From positions 1-64,000 of the forward strand of contig DATIXJ010000017.1 in NCBI GenBank assembly GCA_035518715.1: 64,000 bases of DNA. The letters are read 5' to 3'. Below the pieces are notes generated by a model, which was given only the letters and a program-made list of their open reading frames with translations, made no database searches and was not told where the DNA came from. Positions 1 to 8,438 of this stretch are shown here, one piece after another; position 1 is the stretch's first letter; each line of letters starts with the position of its first letter. The position numbers were made by a program, and so were the translations under genes. This DNA is from DATIXJ01 sp035518715. Lineage in GTDB: Bacteria; Bacteroidota; Ignavibacteria; UBA10030; SZUA-254.

Positions 1-817
1 CGGTAGGATTCTCTTTTTCAAACTCGACGATACAATCGGTACCGTTAATACCAACACCGATCGTGGTCGCGGCAGTGAATCCGCGCCCTTCCATGGCGCG
101 GACTGCACCGAGAACTGCATTGTCGTTGTTTCCGCAGACCAGCCATTGCTTCACGTCCTGATGCTGGGTCAGGAGGATATTCGTTGCGTCGAATGCCCCG
201 GGAATGTCCGCCACTTTTTGAGGCGCCTTGAAGACCTTGCTTGCGGGAAACCCCGCGCCCACGAGCGCTCCGATTGCACCATCCGTCCGCTCCCTCGCGG
301 TCTGCAATTCTTCCCATGTGACTGCGCACAGGGCTGTTTCTTCCGGCCGCCAGTTACGTCTTTTCATTTCCTCCCAAAGCGCATTGCCGACTGACCTTCC
401 GATATCAGATGCGGAGATTCCGAGATGATGAACATCGGTCATGAACTTTCCGTCGCCTCCGACGAACCGGTCGTCGACGCTGATCACCTTGAGACCAAGT
501 GTATTTGCTTTTGCCATGATTGCCGGACCAAGCCGAACATCCGGGGTACAGATGACAAAGCCCTGCGCATTCTGAGCGGCAAGATTATCGATAGCGGCGA
601 GTGTCTTCTCACCATCAGGAACTCCGAGTTTGATGAGTGTGAAGCCGAACGAGTCGGCACACTGCTGTGCAAACTTCCATTCATTCTGGAACCACGGCTC
701 GTCGGGCTGTTTGACGAGGAAGCCGATCTTGATAGCGGCATGCGGCGAGCCGGAAGGCCGGCAGCCGTTCCCGACAAAAAGAAGTATGATGACCAAACAC
801 AGGAGTAAATTTCTCAT
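1..817 (-). CDS. araF: L-arabinose/galactose-binding ABC transporter protein, AraF-like (partial, cut by window start)
   Basis: Only the first 272 codons are inside the window; the C-terminal part lies left of base 1. After a hydrophobic leader (residues 4-15) with a cysteine at 19, the mature part begins KIGFLVKQPDEPWFQNEW, which is close to what I recall of E. coli AraF (periplasmic binding protein family 1/4, PBP type I fold). Further AraF-like blocks are KLGVPDGEKTLAAID, GFVICTPD, VDDRFV, DIPGAFDATN and GVGINGTD. The role would be capture of L-arabinose or D-galactose for an ABC importer. Cys19 with a weak lipobox (VGNGC) suggests a lipoprotein, whereas E. coli AraF is soluble. It is the last visible gene of an operon with alpha-galactosidase, beta-galactosidase and a galactokinase-like gene, 42 bases after the GH36 gene. 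Family identity is firm; lipidation is inferred. Confidence 0.85.
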   Translation of the reverse strand, partial: MRNLLLCLVIILLFVGNGCRPSGSPHAAIKIGFLVKQPDEPWFQNEWKFAQQCADSFGFTLIKLGVPDGEKTLAAIDNLAAQNAQGFVICTPDVRLGPAIMAKANTLGLKVISVDDRFVGGDGKFMTDVHHLGISASDIGRSVGNALWEEMKRRNWRPEETALCAVTWEELQTARERTDGAIGALVGAGFPASKVFKAPQKVADIPGAFDATNILLTQHQDVKQWLVCGNNDNAVLGAVRAMEGRGFTAATTIGVGINGTDCIVEFEKENPT

Positions 818-859
818 GGTAATTTTCGTTCAGCTCTTATCGGACCATTGTTTCCCGGC

Positions 860-3619
860 TCATTTCTGAGAGGAAAGGTGTACACTTCCGATCATCAGAT
901 TCACCCGCGATTCACCGGTGTTCCACGGGTGAGGCGGCATCGGAACCGGACGACACGCATTCTTGAGAACAAAGGATATTTCTCTTGTCGGGTGCGTTTC
1001 CTGGGCGACCAACCACGCTGCGGCGGTTCCCTTCCAGAGAGTTTCGTTCTTCCCGGGATGGACATCGGCCACAATAGTGTGCTTTCCGGACTCCACCGGA
1101 ATGTGATACCACTGTGAGATTCCCTCCTGATTTTCCGCCTCCACTCGTGCAGGTTGGCTGTCGACCATTGCTGATACGGCGGGCGGAGATTTTTGTTCTT
1201 GTGCCGAATCAGGTGTGAGGAGGAGCGCAACCTCGCCGGCCGAAACTGTTCCAGTGATATTCAATGACAGCTGAATCTGCGATGACGATTTTGGGTCCGC
1301 ATGAATGCGGTGTTTTATCAGACTGCTTGATTCACCGGGCGGCGGCGGGAATGAGAACGATTTCGGGTTGATGGATCTACCGTCGAGCGTTGCACTTTGA
1401 ATGATGGAGGGATTGAGAATTCTGACGTCTCCCGAGCCTGCAGAATACCGGATCGCGTAGTGCACCCCGGTGTCGGATACGACGTCGAACCTTCCTCCCG
1501 CGACGAGCGGTACTGTTGCAGCTGATACCGGATACAGCTCGTACACCGCGGTCTCATACCCTTCAAGCGGGATCGAAATGTTCTCGCCTGCCCGATACAG
1601 CTGCGGCAAAATCCTGTGTACCGGATATTCCTCTTCCAGGACAAGCGAGGTCGCTTTCGGGTCGAGTCCCTGCTCGACCGAGAGCCTGACCGGGAGTGAA
1701 GCAGCATTCATAAACGGGTTCCGGACGGCAATAATTCCGCGGTCGTCCCGGAAATGGACATACCCATACGTCTCCCGCTTCATGGGATTCCCGCCGACCA
1801 TCCAGGTAGTTGAGAGGACAGGAAATCTGTCCCTCGCCCAGCTGAGCGAGGCGGCGAGAGAGTTCCACTCTCCTTCGCTGAGAATGTCGGGCGAAATATA
1901 CAATTCGAACATCGTGACACCGCGTGCGCAGTAGAGGAGCGCATCATCGGTAAACTTGTCGAGTGGTTCGTCATAGCTTCCGGTCGATTCCAGCTTCCCT
2001 TTGATGATGCCGTGTGTCATGAGGTTCTGTATCGGAAACCAGAGATCGAGGTTCTTGAAATCGTCATACAAAATGAAATCCCGGTAGGTAATCGCCGCGT
2101 CGCGCTGGCTTATCGACGGGACATCGGAGAATCCGTAGTCCGCCCCCTGCATCCAGATGGTATTGGCATATTTCACCCACCAGGGGCTGAGCCATGTTCC
2201 CGAGGTGATATTGAGAAACACATCCGGATTTTCCCTGCGCACCGTTTCACACTTCTCGATAACCGATTGCATGACGGCCCTCCGCGAATAGATATCGATC
2301 GGATGCCCGTGGTCGGGCTCACTGCAGGAGAACTGAATCCCGTCCCATTTGAAATATCCCACACCGTCGTTCTTCACAAAATCGGAGATGCGTTGCCGGA
2401 AGAGCTGGCTGTATTTCGTTCCGGCAAGACAGAGCATCGTATTGTCCCGCGTTGTGCCGACTACTTCATACCCGTGATCCTTCATCCAGTTGATTCTCCG
2501 CATACGGAAAGAATATCCGCCGGTGGGTCCCATCCAGAGGCCGAGCGTTGTGTTGGTTTTCTTCAGCTCGTCGGCAAGCGGAAGGAGGCCGCGGGGCCAT
2601 TGCGCCTGCCGCAGAAGCCAGTCGCTTTCGTAGACATCCCACCCGTCGTCCAGGACAAACGCATCCAGACGGATGTCGTGCTTTTCGATCATGTTTTCGC
2701 GCAGGAGCTTTGCCATCCCGAGAGCCGATTCTTCACTCATCCAGTGATCCTGCGGAACTTTGGGATATTCCGGTGAACGCAAATCATACCAGCTATTATA
2801 GAGCGTGTACGGTCGGAGCGGTGCAACCCGGATCGCATCGACATATTTGAAAAACCAGTTTTTTACGTAGGTGTCCGGAGTGATGCCTTCCACCACCCAT
2901 TCACTCTCCAGCCATGTACCTGAAATCTGTTCTCCAAATTCCTGGCCACATTTCAGGACTTCTTCACCGCGGCCGAGAGCTGTGATTGAATTTTCAGCGG
3001 TTGGATACTCGAGCCCGAAAAATGCACCTCCGTGTTCAAGAAGAAGCGCAACCGGTTGTCCGAATCCTCCCGATTTCAGAATGGATTTTACGCCATTCAC
3101 ATACCCGCTCCGGGTCCACATCCACCGGAGAAAGTGATGCCCGAATGCTGTATCCATCACGGCGATGTTCCTGCGGACGAAGAACTCGCCCTTCTTCAAC
3201 CGGTACGTGATGCGAAGATCTATCGGATTTTCTCTTCCCTTCAGAAAGAGAACCAGTTCGCTGACACTTCCCGAATCACGTAATCTGTGATCAACAAGCT
3301 GGAAATCCTTTTTTGTGAAGAGGACAGGATTTTCCGCATTGTTTACTTTTCCCGGGGCCTGCCAGTCGGTGTACATCACATCAATTGCAAAATCTGCATC
3401 GGTCGCAATGGCCGGCTGTTTCTTCACCCCGAACTCTTCTGACCACGACGGGACAGTGCGGAGTTCATCACCCAGTAGCTGATCCTTTTGAACGATCACA
3501 TTGAGAGAAACCCGATCGTTTTGAAGCACCAGGCGTTCCGTTGCGGCTGAAAGACCGGTAACAGAAAACGCCAGGAGCATGCCGAATATCATTTCGAAGT
3601 GATAATTCCTGAACATCAT
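860..3619 (-). CDS. Secreted alpha-galactosidase-like glycoside hydrolase (GH36/melibiase clan)
   Basis: This 919-residue protein has an N-terminal signal peptide (about residues 1-26, ending LSAA). A beta-sandwich domain precedes a (beta/alpha)8 barrel in the middle: DAFVLDDGWDVY, GLWMGPTGGY, then YFKWDG, whose Asp426 matches the catalytic nucleophile position of clan GH-D enzymes. MQGADYGFSD probably carries the acid/base residue. A long C-terminal beta-rich part (about 650-919) follows. The enzyme would release terminal alpha-galactose from oligo- or polysaccharides outside the cytoplasm. The start is supported by AAGGAG eight bases before ATG. It lies 18 bases after the GH35 gene and 42 before the araF-like gene, so all are probably one operon. 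The exact substrate cannot be read from sequence; other GH-D specificities remain possible. Confidence 0.8.
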   Translation of the reverse strand: MMFRNYHFEMIFGMLLAFSVTGLSAATERLVLQNDRVSLNVIVQKDQLLGDELRTVPSWSEEFGVKKQPAIATDADFAIDVMYTDWQAPGKVNNAENPVLFTKKDFQLVDHRLRDSGSVSELVLFLKGRENPIDLRITYRLKKGEFFVRRNIAVMDTAFGHHFLRWMWTRSGYVNGVKSILKSGGFGQPVALLLEHGGAFFGLEYPTAENSITALGRGEEVLKCGQEFGEQISGTWLESEWVVEGITPDTYVKNWFFKYVDAIRVAPLRPYTLYNSWYDLRSPEYPKVPQDHWMSEESALGMAKLLRENMIEKHDIRLDAFVLDDGWDVYESDWLLRQAQWPRGLLPLADELKKTNTTLGLWMGPTGGYSFRMRRINWMKDHGYEVVGTTRDNTMLCLAGTKYSQLFRQRISDFVKNDGVGYFKWDGIQFSCSEPDHGHPIDIYSRRAVMQSVIEKCETVRRENPDVFLNITSGTWLSPWWVKYANTIWMQGADYGFSDVPSISQRDAAITYRDFILYDDFKNLDLWFPIQNLMTHGIIKGKLESTGSYDEPLDKFTDDALLYCARGVTMFELYISPDILSEGEWNSLAASLSWARDRFPVLSTTWMVGGNPMKRETYGYVHFRDDRGIIAVRNPFMNAASLPVRLSVEQGLDPKATSLVLEEEYPVHRILPQLYRAGENISIPLEGYETAVYELYPVSAATVPLVAGGRFDVVSDTGVHYAIRYSAGSGDVRILNPSIIQSATLDGRSINPKSFSFPPPPGESSSLIKHRIHADPKSSSQIQLSLNITGTVSAGEVALLLTPDSAQEQKSPPAVSAMVDSQPARVEAENQEGISQWYHIPVESGKHTIVADVHPGKNETLWKGTAAAWLVAQETHPTREISFVLKNACRPVPMPPHPWNTGESRVNLMIGSVHLSSQK

Positions 3620-3637
3620 GTGGGAAACTCCTTTTGC

Positions 3638-5983
3638 TCAGTGCTGAATAGGAAATTCCTTGAGGCGTGCATAGAACATGAAATCCTTGATCTTTCCGGG
3701 CGAGCTTCCGATCCGGGGCTGGTACACAAATCCGCCAATCCTCTCGACGGATCCCAGATCAATGGCAATCTGATGTGGATGGGGCGGCTGTGCCGCTCCC
3801 CATTGTGTGTGCCATAGTGTTTCGGGATCATCGTCCATGACGTTTTCTGCTCGACCATCTTCGGCGTGGAGCTCTTCGCTGTCCACGAAATAGATCTTCC
3901 AGCGTGATCGGTCGAGTTTCTTTCCGTGTTCATCGAGAAGATACAACTCCGCTATTGATGCGAACGGGTCGTTATGAAGTGATGATAAGGATTCCAGGCA
4001 GACGTACCGGGCAGATCGAGTGTTGAAACGGAAGCCCTGTGCGGAATCACCCAGCGCGAATGAACCCGATGCAATTTCATCAGAGTTCGACAATTCGATC
4101 TTCCCCTGCGGTCGTTTGGGCAGAGGAGGCGCCAGCAAATCCGGATATAGCGAGTTGAGAGTCGGTTCTTTCAAACCGGTGATGGTCCTCGTTGTGCTCT
4201 TTTCCATCTCGAAGACGATCAGTTCATTCCTGCCTTTTCTCAACCACACACCGGGGCAGTAAAGAGTTTGCTGCGGACCGATATACCAGTATCGTCCAAG
4301 ATTGTGACCGTTGATCCAGACAGCACCTTTCGTCCAGCCGCGGAGATCAAGAAACGTGTCTGCCGCACTGTCGCAGACAAATGTTCCCCGGTAGAATGCC
4401 GGGAGATTTCCGATGTCCCGGTGGAAAAAGGATTGGGTTGAAGGATTGTCCATCGGCAGAGGAACCATATCCCACTCCTTGAGTGGGGTTCGATTCAGTA
4501 CGACGTTACCGATGATTCCCTTGTTGTTTTCCAAGAGTTCACGTCCGTAGTTGATCTTCCCGTTTGCCTCAACAAGAAGATCGAGCTCTGCATGATCTGA
4601 CGAGAGTGAAAAGGTGATCCGCTTCTGCTTATGCCGACGGTCGAGAGATCCGACCCTTTTATGGTCAACCATAACGACGGCATAATCCCGGATACCGTTT
4701 ACGATGAGCGTGTCGGGGCCGCGGCCGCTGATCTGCGTTCGATAGAGAATGTATCCCGATTCCTGTCCGATTTCTTCCATCGGGAGAGTGCCCACGGAGT
4801 GGATCGGTTTTGGAAGAGTGTCAAAAATCGTGCACGCATCTTGCAGTTTGATAGTGGGGATCTCCATTACCCGAGGCGTCGGAGGAATATCGGGGAGCGG
4901 GGCCGACTCAAACTGATAATTTTTCAGGACTTCACGGAGCCGGAGATATTTCGGGGTCGGCCTGCCTGCCTCGTCGAGAGGTGCATCGTAATCATAGCTC
5001 GTAGGCTGAGGCTGATAGTGACCTCCATAATTTGCACCGCTTGTAAATCCGAAATTCGTTCCGCCGTGAAACATATAGAGACTGACGGAGATTCCGCTGC
5101 GCAGGAGCGTATCGTATTTTCCGATGAATTCATTCACCGTAAGAACAGAATGCTCTTCTCCCCAGTGATCGAGCCAGCCGGGGTAGAATTCCGGACTGAA
5201 ATACGGTCCCCTTCCGTCGTTCCATTCGTTCACCGTGTCGCGGATCGATTGTGGATTCTCGTCCCCGTTGATGGCGGGAAGGACACCGGCAATGTGCCCG
5301 TTCCTGCATTGGCCCGGGCCGTCGGCCGTATAGAAAGGAACGGTGAAACCCGCATTCCGGAGATCATCACGAATTGCGTTGAGGTATACCGTATCGTTTC
5401 CGTAAGAACCATACTCGTTCTCGACCTGCACCATGATGATTGGTCCGCCGCGGGATATCTGTAGCGGAGCAAGTTCTTCGCCAAGCCGGGTGAGATAGGT
5501 TTTGCTGGCGGCAAGAAATCGGGGGTCGCGGGATCTCACCTTGACGGTGTTTCCCTTGAGCAGCCACCACGGGATTCCGCCGAAATCCCATTCCGCACAG
5601 ACGTACGGTCCCGGCCTGATAATTACCAACAAGCCTTCTTCCTGTGCAAGCCGGACGAATTCGGCTACGTTTCTGCTCTCCGTTGTAAAATCGAATGTTC
5701 CCTTCTCGCGCTCGTGATAATTCCAGAAAATATATGTTGAAATGGTGTTGAGGCCCATTGCCCGCGCCATCTTCAGCCGTTCTCTCCAGTATTCGCGCGG
5801 AATGCGCGCATAGTGCATTTCACCGGAAAGTATCTGGAACGGTTTCCCGTCCAGGAGAAAATCACTCTTCCCCAACTCAAACGTATGCGTTTTTTCTGAA
5901 GAGCGGGATACGGAAGAACAGAGAAGGATGACCGGCAGGAGGAGTGCCAAATACCCGATACGCCTGAGAAGTTCTGGAGGCAT
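3638..5983 (-). CDS. Secreted beta-galactosidase, glycoside hydrolase family 35
   Basis: This is a 781-residue GH35 enzyme with a signal peptide (about residues 1-28). The family signature is clear: FLLDGKPFQILSGEMHY near residue 43, RPGPYVCAEWDFGG, the acid/base block VQVENEYGSYG with Glu190, and the nucleophile block SPEFYPGW with Glu265. Beta-sandwich domains follow (ILYRTQI, GAVWINGHNLGRYW), and the last ~130 residues look like a discoidin/F5-8-type carbohydrate-binding domain. It would hydrolyse terminal beta-galactosyl residues, for example of galactans, in the periplasm or outside the cell. It sits between the galactokinase-like gene (35 bases upstream) and the alpha-galactosidase gene (18 bases downstream) on the same strand. 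Confidence 0.92.
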   Translation of the reverse strand: MPPELLRRIGYLALLLPVILLCSSVSRSSEKTHTFELGKSDFLLDGKPFQILSGEMHYARIPREYWRERLKMARAMGLNTISTYIFWNYHEREKGTFDFTTESRNVAEFVRLAQEEGLLVIIRPGPYVCAEWDFGGIPWWLLKGNTVKVRSRDPRFLAASKTYLTRLGEELAPLQISRGGPIIMVQVENEYGSYGNDTVYLNAIRDDLRNAGFTVPFYTADGPGQCRNGHIAGVLPAINGDENPQSIRDTVNEWNDGRGPYFSPEFYPGWLDHWGEEHSVLTVNEFIGKYDTLLRSGISVSLYMFHGGTNFGFTSGANYGGHYQPQPTSYDYDAPLDEAGRPTPKYLRLREVLKNYQFESAPLPDIPPTPRVMEIPTIKLQDACTIFDTLPKPIHSVGTLPMEEIGQESGYILYRTQISGRGPDTLIVNGIRDYAVVMVDHKRVGSLDRRHKQKRITFSLSSDHAELDLLVEANGKINYGRELLENNKGIIGNVVLNRTPLKEWDMVPLPMDNPSTQSFFHRDIGNLPAFYRGTFVCDSAADTFLDLRGWTKGAVWINGHNLGRYWYIGPQQTLYCPGVWLRKGRNELIVFEMEKSTTRTITGLKEPTLNSLYPDLLAPPLPKRPQGKIELSNSDEIASGSFALGDSAQGFRFNTRSARYVCLESLSSLHNDPFASIAELYLLDEHGKKLDRSRWKIYFVDSEELHAEDGRAENVMDDDPETLWHTQWGAAQPPHPHQIAIDLGSVERIGGFVYQPRIGSSPGKIKDFMFYARLKEFPIQH

Positions 5984-6018
5984 GATTGAATTTCAATGAG
6001 GAGATGGAGAGGACATTC

Positions 6019-7113
6019 TCATGTTACCGGTTCAAGTCTTGATCCCTCATCGGGATGAACGAGGTACGCCCGACCTCCCGCCGATTGGATCGCTTCCGCG
6101 ATTCTCTCCGGTTCTTCGGGTGCATAGGCGAACATGCATCCGCCTCCTCCCGAGCCATTGATCTTCCCGCCGAACGCCCCGGCTCCCAGCGCCGCATCCA
6201 CCATCCGGTCGATCTTCGGCGTGGAAATGCAGAGAATATCACGGAGGATCTCTTCTTGCGCGCTCAGAAGCGAGCCGAGTTTATGAGGATCGGGATTCTT
6301 ATTCTGAAGGAGAACAAATCCTTCGCGCGTGAAGTCCCGGTTGCGAACTGTACCGTTGAGAAGTTCGAGTTCTTCTTGTTCGAGCGTACCGGTGTACTGC
6401 GGCAGATCCTCAATCCGGATGGTCTGGAGCGAAAATGCCGGGTAGATTCTCCGGATGCGATTGACAATGTCGAGGACCCGGTTCTTGACGCGGGAGAGGA
6501 TGGATTTCGTATCCTTCGGCTGAAGGGAATCCCCGAGAACGAATGTCCCGAGAACGGGGTGCAGTTCGGTTATCTGATCGTGAGGAAAAAAGCTCTGATA
6601 GAGAACTCCGCCGAATGCCGTGGCATACTGATCCATTTTTCCCCCGGGGCCATGGAATTCCACGACTTCCGCGGCGTGTGCAGTGACTGCAAGCTCCTGC
6701 GGGGTGAGAATTTTTTCCTCGTCACTGAGACGTCCGAGGAGGTTCATCCAGGAGACCAGCATTGCCGATGAGCTCGACGTGCCCGCGCTGATGGGGATTG
6801 TGCCGTGGATGGTACATTCGAATCCGTGTGAAAAAGTCATGCCGAGATTCTGCATGACCTTGATGCCGCTCCGGAAAAAATCCCGGTCGCGTTCCATATC
6901 AACCGGCCTGTCGAGAGGAATGGAGAATGTCCCTCCCGTGTCGGGCGTGTGGACGATGACCCGGCAATCGTTGATCATGTGGGATACGATTGTGAGACGG
7001 AGCGAGATAGCACAGGAGATAACCGGCAGGTCGAGATAATCCTGATGCTCGCCGAAGAGACAGACGCGTCCCGGAGTTGAAACCTTCAACGTCGTATGGC
7101 TATTGCTGGGCAT
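6019..7113 (-). CDS. GHMP-family sugar kinase, probable galactokinase
   Basis: A 364-residue cytoplasmic GHMP kinase. Motif 1 (residues 15-26, GRVCLFGEHQDY) has the galactokinase form GRVNLIGEHTDY, with the sugar-binding Glu-His-x-Asp kept. Motif 2 is the phosphate-binding loop PISAGTSSSSA (about 107-117). Motif 3 is INGSGGGGCMF (about 318-328). It would phosphorylate galactose, or possibly arabinose, released by the two hydrolases encoded next. It is the first gene of the minus-strand sugar operon, about 20 bases after a TATAAT -10 box. Motif 3 resembles the HddA/heptokinase branch slightly more than classical GalK, so another sugar 1-kinase activity cannot be excluded. Confidence 0.78.
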   Translation of the reverse strand: MPSNSHTTLKVSTPGRVCLFGEHQDYLDLPVISCAISLRLTIVSHMINDCRVIVHTPDTGGTFSIPLDRPVDMERDRDFFRSGIKVMQNLGMTFSHGFECTIHGTIPISAGTSSSSAMLVSWMNLLGRLSDEEKILTPQELAVTAHAAEVVEFHGPGGKMDQYATAFGGVLYQSFFPHDQITELHPVLGTFVLGDSLQPKDTKSILSRVKNRVLDIVNRIRRIYPAFSLQTIRIEDLPQYTGTLEQEELELLNGTVRNRDFTREGFVLLQNKNPDPHKLGSLLSAQEEILRDILCISTPKIDRMVDAALGAGAFGGKINGSGGGGCMFAYAPEEPERIAEAIQSAGGRAYLVHPDEGSRLEPVT

Positions 7114-7134
7114 CTCGCGGATTGAAGTTGCCGT

Positions 7135-7162
7135 ATTATACCAAATTCCCGCAGAAAATCAA
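7135..7162 (-). promoter_or_regulatory. Sigma70-type promoter of the galactose/arabinose operon
   Basis: On the minus strand there is TTGATT (7162-7157), a 16-base spacer and a perfect TATAAT (7140-7135). The predicted transcription start is near 7128, about 15 bases before the galactokinase-like ATG at 7113. I see no convincing operator palindrome. Confidence 0.6.
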
Positions 7163-7226
7163 TCCCGCACAGACCCATTCATCCGGAAACACTCCTGATC
7201 ACGTTGCATTGTACCCAATCTCGATT

Positions 7227-7255
7227 TTGAAAGATTCCTGGAATATCAGTATACT
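7227..7255 (+). promoter_or_regulatory. Sigma70-type promoter of the secreted protein at 7300
   Basis: TTGAAA (7227-7232), a 17-base spacer and TATACT (7250-7255) lie 45 bases before the ATG at 7300. The predicted 5' leader is short and includes the AGGAG ribosome-binding site. Confidence 0.5.
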
Positions 7256-7299
7256 CGAAGAGACTCTGAAACTTTTTATCAGGAATGAGGAGACATACA

Positions 7300-7812
7300 A
7301 TGAAATCCTTCATCAGTATTGCCTGTGCAATCTTCATAGCGGGATACGCAGTGGCCGGCGACAGTCCACAGACTGCAACAACACCTCAATTCGACAGGCT
7401 GAAATCACTCGTGGGAAACTGGGAAGGAAAAACCGATGACGGAAAGCCGGTGAACGTTTCGTACAAGCTGGTATCATCGGGGAGCGCGCTCATGGAAACG
7501 TTGAACAGCTATGAACACGTGGATGCCATGATCACGATGTATCATCTCAATGGCACGAAGCTCATGATGACCCATTACTGTTCGGCGGGAAATCAGCCGA
7601 GGATGCGGGCAGAGAAGAGTTCAGCAGGCGGAAACGAAATCGTCTTTAAGTTTATCGATGCGACAAATCTCGCCAGTCCAAAAGACATGCACATGTCGAA
7701 GCTGGTCGTTAGGTTTAAGGACAAAAATCACTTTACGCAGGTATGGACGATGAGCAAGGACGGGAAGGAAGCAGAAACCAGCACCTTCGAGTACGTCCGC
7801 GTGGTTGATTAA
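7300..7812 (+). CDS. Small secreted protein of unknown function, DUF1579-like
   Basis: The 170-residue product begins at the second ATG of the frame. AGGAG lies seven to eight bases before ATG 7300, and this start yields a clean signal peptide (MKSFISIACAIFIAGYAVAG), while the upstream ATG at 7285 would precede that ribosome-binding site. The mature part contains FDRLKSLVGNWEGKT near its start, followed by a beta-rich lipocalin-like stretch (LVSSGSALMETLNSY, KLMMTHYCSAGNQPR, FTQVWTMSKDGKE). This resembles DUF1579/heme-binding-barrel type proteins, where the LxGxWxG motif opens the barrel. It has its own promoter and a terminator downstream, so it is monocistronic. Function is unknown. Confidence 0.8.
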   Translation: MKSFISIACAIFIAGYAVAGDSPQTATTPQFDRLKSLVGNWEGKTDDGKPVNVSYKLVSSGSALMETLNSYEHVDAMITMYHLNGTKLMMTHYCSAGNQPRMRAEKSSAGGNEIVFKFIDATNLASPKDMHMSKLVVRFKDKNHFTQVWTMSKDGKEAETSTFEYVRVVD

Positions 7813-7866
7813 TCCGCGGCGCTCCATATTTCCGGAAGCGATTTGAGAGATGGTATCCCGGAAACA

Positions 7867-7895
7867 AAAAATCCCGCCCTTAGGGCGGGATTTTC
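7867..7895. terminator. Bidirectional intrinsic terminator between the 7300 gene and csp
   Basis: A perfect nine-base inverted repeat ATCCCGCCC/GGGCGGGAT (7871-7879 and 7883-7891) with a three-base loop is flanked by A-runs on the left and T-runs on the right. It can therefore end transcription from both converging genes. Confidence 0.88.
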
Positions 7896-7917
7896 GTTTG
7901 TGGTACTGACGATCCGT

Positions 7918-8118
7918 TCAGACGATGGAGACGTTTGCGGCCTGCATTCCTTTCGGACCGCGTTCAACATCAAACTCCACGTTATCGCCTTCGTTCAGAC
8001 TTTTGTATCCGTCGCCGGAGATTGAACGAAAATGGACGAAGACATCTTCCCCGCCCTGACGTGAGATAAAGCCGTAACCTTTGGCTCTATCGAACCACTT
8101 GACTGTTCCTTTTTCCAT
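7918..8118 (-). CDS. csp: Cold-shock protein, CspA family
   Basis: This is a 66-residue cold-shock domain protein and nothing else: MEKGTVKWFDRAKGYGFI at the N-terminus, with RNP1 (KGYGFI) and RNP2 (VFVHF), the aromatic nucleic-acid-binding strands of the OB fold. It acts as a cytoplasmic RNA chaperone or single-strand binder. I place the start at ATG 8118 because AAAGGA lies eight bases before it and the family starts exactly there; a longer open frame to 8220 has no family support. The gene ends just before the shared terminator at 7867-7895. A hairpin-forming repeat lies in its probable 5' leader. Confidence 0.95.
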   Translation of the reverse strand: MEKGTVKWFDRAKGYGFISRQGGEDVFVHFRSISGDGYKSLNEGDNVEFDVERGPKGMQAANVSIV

Positions 8119-8200
8119 GGAACAAATCCTTTCATGAAATAAATTCTCCCAATAACCTGAGAGGAGTGTACACCAGCTTGTTATGGTTCTAAAACGAAAA

Positions 8201-8241
8201 ATCGCAAGAATGGCATTCACAACTTCACCATTACTTGCGAT
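8201..8241. repeat. Inverted repeat in the intergenic leader upstream of csp
   Basis: ATCGCAAG (8201-8208) and CTTGCGAT (8234-8241) form a perfect eight-base inverted repeat around a 25-base loop. The gap 8119-8438 otherwise holds no gene; it is the upstream region of csp and the 3' flank of the minus-strand reductase gene. Leaders of cold-shock genes are often structured RNA thermosensors, but that role here is only a guess. Confidence 0.45.
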
Positions 8242-8438
8242 CTTGAATTGCTGGTACCGCTCGACTCTAAAGGTACAAACGTTACAACAGCATCATCTTA
8301 AAAGCAACTCAACGGCGTACTGTTGATTGCATAAACAAGATACTGCTATTTTCAATAAGATGCAAGAAGAATCTTTGATCTTTTCCGGGGGCCATTCCAG
8401 ATCAGACAGAATCAGATTCCCTCAGGCCAATGAGCACT

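Noticed and set aside
2012..2776. A 254-codon plus-strand ORF within the alpha-galactosidase gene
   Set aside because: It is antisense to the well-supported GH36 catalytic barrel, has no recognisable domain and no ribosome-binding site.
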